From: Clostridiales bacterium
GTDB lineage: Bacteria > Bacillota > Clostridia > HGM11327
DNA length: 38,886 bases
Assembly (NCBI GenBank): GCA_015056385.1
Contig: SVGI01000011.1
Location: 1 to 38,886, forward strand
Reading direction: 5' to 3'
This document shows, piece after piece, positions 36,327 to 38,886 of this stretch. The position numbers were made by a program, and so were the translations under genes. Within the stretch, counting starts at the first letter, position 1; each line of letters starts with the position of its first letter. Under the pieces are notes generated by a model that saw nothing but the letters and a program-made list of their open reading frames with translations, did no database searches and was not told the DNA's origin.

Positions 36327-38034
36327 CTCCTATCTGTGAATTACTTATTTCAATGTATTCCTCACAGCCCTGCATAAGCTCGTTGTGGGTGCCCATTGCA
36401 ATTATTTTTCCGTTATCCATAACTATTATCTTGTCGCAATTCATAACGGAGGAAACTCTCTGGGCAACGGTAAGAGTTGTTGTACCTGCCATATTTTCCT
36501 TCAATGCGCTCCTTAAGCTTGCATCTGTTTTGTAGTCCAGGGCAGAGGAGCTGTCGTCAAGTATAAGTATTTGGGGGTTACCTGCTATTGCACGGGCAAT
36601 AAGTATTCTTTGCTTTTGTCCGCCGGATATATTTGTGCCCTTCTGTGAAAGGGGATGGGCATAGCCATCGGGGAATGCCGTTATAAAATCGTGAGCCTGT
36701 GCGATTTTTGCCGCCTTGAATATTTGGTCCGGAGGCAGGTGGCGGCCGAAATCTATGTTTTCATATATTGTGTCCGCATAGAGAAAATCGTTCTGCATAG
36801 CCGTACCTATAGTTTTATGAAGCTCTGTATGTGAAAGAGTGCGTATATCCCTTGAATTTATGTATATACCACCCTTGTTAACGTCGTAAAACCGCAGTAA
36901 AAGCCTTATAAGTGTACTTTTGCCGCTTCCCGTTACCCCGATTATGCCAAGGGAACTGCCTTTTTTAATACCGAAGTCTATATCCGTAACGGTTTTTATC
37001 GTACCGGGGTAGGCAAAAGAAACGTCCTTAAACGTTATATGGTCATCCGTATCTATACAGGGGTATTCCTCCTGGGTATGCTCAAGAATATCACAGGGTG
37101 TATCTATAACCTCCTCTATACGCTTTGCAGAGGCGGAGCTTTTGGTGTACATAACGAATATTCTTGTAACGGACATCATTGCCATAGAAATAAGGGTAAA
37201 ATACTGCATAAAGGCAATAACGTTTTCGGGGTCGGACTGACCCAAAGCAACTCTGTTGGCGCTTAATGCTACTACCGCAACAATGCCGAAGTTCATAAGA
37301 AACGTCATAAACGGGTTTACCATACCCATTACTATATTTGCCTTTTTCTCGTGGCTGACAAGGCTTGTATTGGTTTTGTCGTAGCGCCTATGCTCATATT
37401 GCGTTTTGGAAAGAGCCTTTACCACGCGGATTCCCTGTGTATCCTCACGCACTACGCGTATCATATTGTCCGTAGCCCTTTGTACCTTTGTATAGAGAGG
37501 TATGCCCTTTATGGATATAACGTAAACCACTATAAAAATAAAGGGAAGAACAGAAATCATTACCAATGCAAGGAAGCTGTCCATCATAAGGGTTATTGCA
37601 ACACCGCCTATAAGGAGTATGGGAGCCCTGACGCCCATTCTCTGCATAACACCAACGAAATTATGTACGTTGTAGGTGTCTGTGGTGATTCTTGCCTCAA
37701 GGGAGGGTATTGTAAAGGCGTCTGTCTGGGCGGAGGAAAGGGTCATTGCCCTTTTGAAGAGGTCGTGGCGCATATTGCGCGAGAAATCTCTTGCTACACG
37801 GGATGCCATACGGTTTGCTATTATGTTGCAGGTACAGGCAAGGGCGGCAATAAATATCATAATGCATCCCCACATAACAATAGGAGCCACCCTTTCGAAA
37901 TAAACTATGTTTTTAAGTATGTGGCTTAATATGTACGGCAGGGCAAGCTCTATAAGAGTGCCGAACACCTTTATCGTAAGCCCTACGCCCATACGCCCTG
38001 CAAAGGGGCGCAGATATCTTATCATCAAATTCAT
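36310..38034 (-). CDS. ABC exporter half-transporter (TMD-NBD) with degenerate catalytic site
   Basis: GVTGSGKSTL Walker A, QILILDDSSSALD (Asp for Glu), LTVAQRVSSV (Gln for His), ISGGQKQR signature; overlaps next gene by 17 nt. Confidence 0.94.
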   Translation of the reverse strand: MNLMIRYLRPFAGRMGVGLTIKVFGTLIELALPYILSHILKNIVYFERVAPIVMWGCIMIFIAALACTCNIIANRMASRVARDFSRNMRHDLFKRAMTLSSAQTDAFTIPSLEARITTDTYNVHNFVGVMQRMGVRAPILLIGGVAITLMMDSFLALVMISVLPFIFIVVYVISIKGIPLYTKVQRATDNMIRVVREDTQGIRVVKALSKTQYEHRRYDKTNTSLVSHEKKANIVMGMVNPFMTFLMNFGIVAVVALSANRVALGQSDPENVIAFMQYFTLISMAMMSVTRIFVMYTKSSASAKRIEEVIDTPCDILEHTQEEYPCIDTDDHITFKDVSFAYPGTIKTVTDIDFGIKKGSSLGIIGVTGSGKSTLIRLLLRFYDVNKGGIYINSRDIRTLSHTELHKTIGTAMQNDFLYADTIYENIDFGRHLPPDQIFKAAKIAQAHDFITAFPDGYAHPLSQKGTNISGGQKQRILIARAIAGNPQILILDDSSSALDYKTDASLRSALKENMAGTTTLTVAQRVSSVMNCDKIIVMDNGKIIAMGTHNELMQGCEEYIEISNSQIGGAFVD

Positions 38035-38474
38035 TTTTGCCCTTCTTCCTTACTGTTTACGTAGCTCTTTGCTTTAAGGGTTATTTTTTCAAGCACGTCA
38101 CTGAAAAGCGAAAGCTCCTCGGGGGAAAGCTCCTCAGTAAGATATTCGTTCCAGCTTTTGGCAATAGCCTTTATTTTGGGGAGTATTGCCTCCATTTTTT
38201 CTGTGGGATATACAAAAAGCTGCCTTTTATCCTCCGGGTTTGGGGTACGTGTAACGTAGCCGTGCTCCTCAAGATAGGAAAGGGTACGTGTAACGTTGCT
38301 TTTGTTTATGTAGATGTGCTTTGAAAGCATCTCCTGTGTTATACCCGGGTGGTGGGATATAGCAAGTATAAAGCTGTGGTGGCAGGGGGTTATTTCACTG
38401 TCTGAAAGCTTATCTGCCCTGTACGCACCTGCACAGCGGCTTATGGTGTTGATTTGTCGCATTAACGTAGGCAT
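38031..38474 (-). CDS. MarR family transcriptional regulator
   Basis: HPGITQEMLSKHIYINKSNVTRTLSYLEEHGYVTRTPNPEDKRQLFVYPTEK winged HTH; ATGA overlap with the first ABC gene. Confidence 0.94.
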   Translation of the reverse strand: MPTLMRQINTISRCAGAYRADKLSDSEITPCHHSFILAISHHPGITQEMLSKHIYINKSNVTRTLSYLEEHGYVTRTPNPEDKRQLFVYPTEKMEAILPKIKAIAKSWNEYLTEELSPEELSLFSDVLEKITLKAKSYVNSKEEGQK

Positions 38475-38503
38475 ATATCGTCCTTTACAAAAGTATTCAA
38501 ATT

Positions 38504-38534
38504 AGTTGCGTTTGCAACTGTTGCAAACGCAACT
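38504..38534. promoter_or_regulatory. Predicted MarR operator
   Basis: AGTTGCGTTTGCAA-ctg-TTGCAAACGCAACT, perfect 14-bp inverted repeat 30 bp upstream of the MarR start codon. Confidence 0.85.
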
Positions 38535-38536
38535 GT

Positions 38537-38564
38537 ATTTTACCATATTATTACACAATGTCAA
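38537..38564 (-). promoter_or_regulatory. SigA-type promoter for the marR-ABC operon
   Basis: Minus strand TTGACA - 16 nt - TAAAAT. The operator starts 2 nt downstream of the -10. Confidence 0.7.
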
Positions 38565-38639
38565 TAAGTATGTACTGTGTATGGTGATATATTCCTATAA
38601 CAAAGCCCGTACAGAATGGCGAGTACTCGTAAAACAGTT

Positions 38640-38678
38640 AAATCCGACCTATGGTTTCGATCACAGGTCGGATTTTTG
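38640..38678. terminator. Strong intrinsic-terminator-like hairpin
   Basis: AAATCCGACCT...AGGTCGGATTT (11-bp perfect arms) followed by TT on the plus strand. No assigned plus-strand gene lies upstream. Confidence 0.6.
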
Positions 38679-38701
38679 CAATAATTACCGGTTTCGGAAA
38701 G

Positions 38702-38752
38702 GCTCCCTTATGTAAAGGGAGCTGTCAGCGAAGCTGACTGAGGGATTGTTTT
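38702..38752. repeat. REP-like two-hairpin repeat overlapping the 3' end of the DUF559-like gene
   Basis: GCTCCCTT-atgta-AAGGGAGC then GTCAGC-gaa-GCTGAC then TGAGGGATTGTTTTAC. It resembles a dispersed repeat I recognise from many Clostridia genomes; not searched here. Confidence 0.7.
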
Positions 38753-38886
38753 ACCGCAACATCAATATACTCGCAAACTCCACGGAAGTTTCCGGTGACT
38801 TCGTTGTTAGGAATACGAATCACGCGAAGTCCATATTCTTCCAGAAAAGCAGTACGGTCTGCATCGTTTTCCATCTCATCTATCTC
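38725..38886 (-). CDS. DUF559 (Vsr/restriction-endonuclease-like fold) protein, C-terminal part; 5' end outside window
   Basis: Minus-strand translation EIDEMENDADRTAFLEEYGLRVIRIPNNEVTGNFRGVCEYIDVAVKQSLSQLR*. It matches the familiar DUF559 C-terminus (DxxRxxxLexxGyrViRfxNxeV...NxegV). Absent from the ORF track because it has no start in the window. Confidence 0.8.
   Translation of the reverse strand, partial: EIDEMENDADRTAFLEEYGLRVIRIPNNEVTGNFRGVCEYIDVAVKQSLSQLR

Noticed and set aside
38640-38675. tRNA-like GGTTTCGATCAC within the hairpin loop
   Set aside because: No acceptor, D or anticodon arms can be built around it; it is the loop of a terminator-like stem.
1-38886. CRISPR arrays, tRNA/rRNA genes, prophage or IS transposase genes
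   Set aside because: Looked for repeat-spacer patterns, TPsiC-like GGTTCGAATC motifs, rRNA motifs and transposase/integrase/phage structural proteins on both strands. None was convincing. The murA-PPIase repeats are not CRISPR because they lack regular unique spacers.

Overview
The window is a chromosomal segment that looks like it comes from a low-GC Firmicute of the Clostridia/Oscillospirales type. This placement rests on YabP/YabQ-like sporulation genes, a bacterial RNase P RNA and the gene content; no taxonomic search was run. About 30 genes are recognisable. In order they are: the 3' end of a pyrimidine-nucleoside phosphorylase, GH38 alpha-mannosidase, M20 peptidase, dxs, an NCS2 permease, endonuclease III, an AI-2E-type permease, a ComEC homologue split by a -1 frame change, a nitroreductase, a GtrB/GtrA pair, a CPBP protease, a WalJ-like MBL protein, murA, and a trigger-factor-like lipoprotein. 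These are followed by a LacI-headed operon (LacI, Gfo/Idh/MocA, AEC transporter, cupin, class III aminotransferase), Nif3, a COG1579 protein, rnpB, a GT4 glycosyltransferase, a YdcF-like protein, yabP/yabQ, a serine hydrolase, a metallophosphoesterase, a second Gfo/Idh/MocA protein, and a MarR plus heterodimeric ABC exporter operon. At the right edge is the 3' end of a DUF559-type endonuclease gene. The most notable unexplained structures are: (1) a composite structured repeat of about 220 bp between murA and the PPIase lipoprotein, which appears to separate a Shine-Dalgarno from its start codon; (2) the DUF559-like gene whose last codons are encoded inside a two-hairpin, REP-like repeat; (3) a split ComEC whose C-terminal MBL domain has lost its metal-binding motif; and (4) near-perfect operators sitting on the MarR and LacI promoters.
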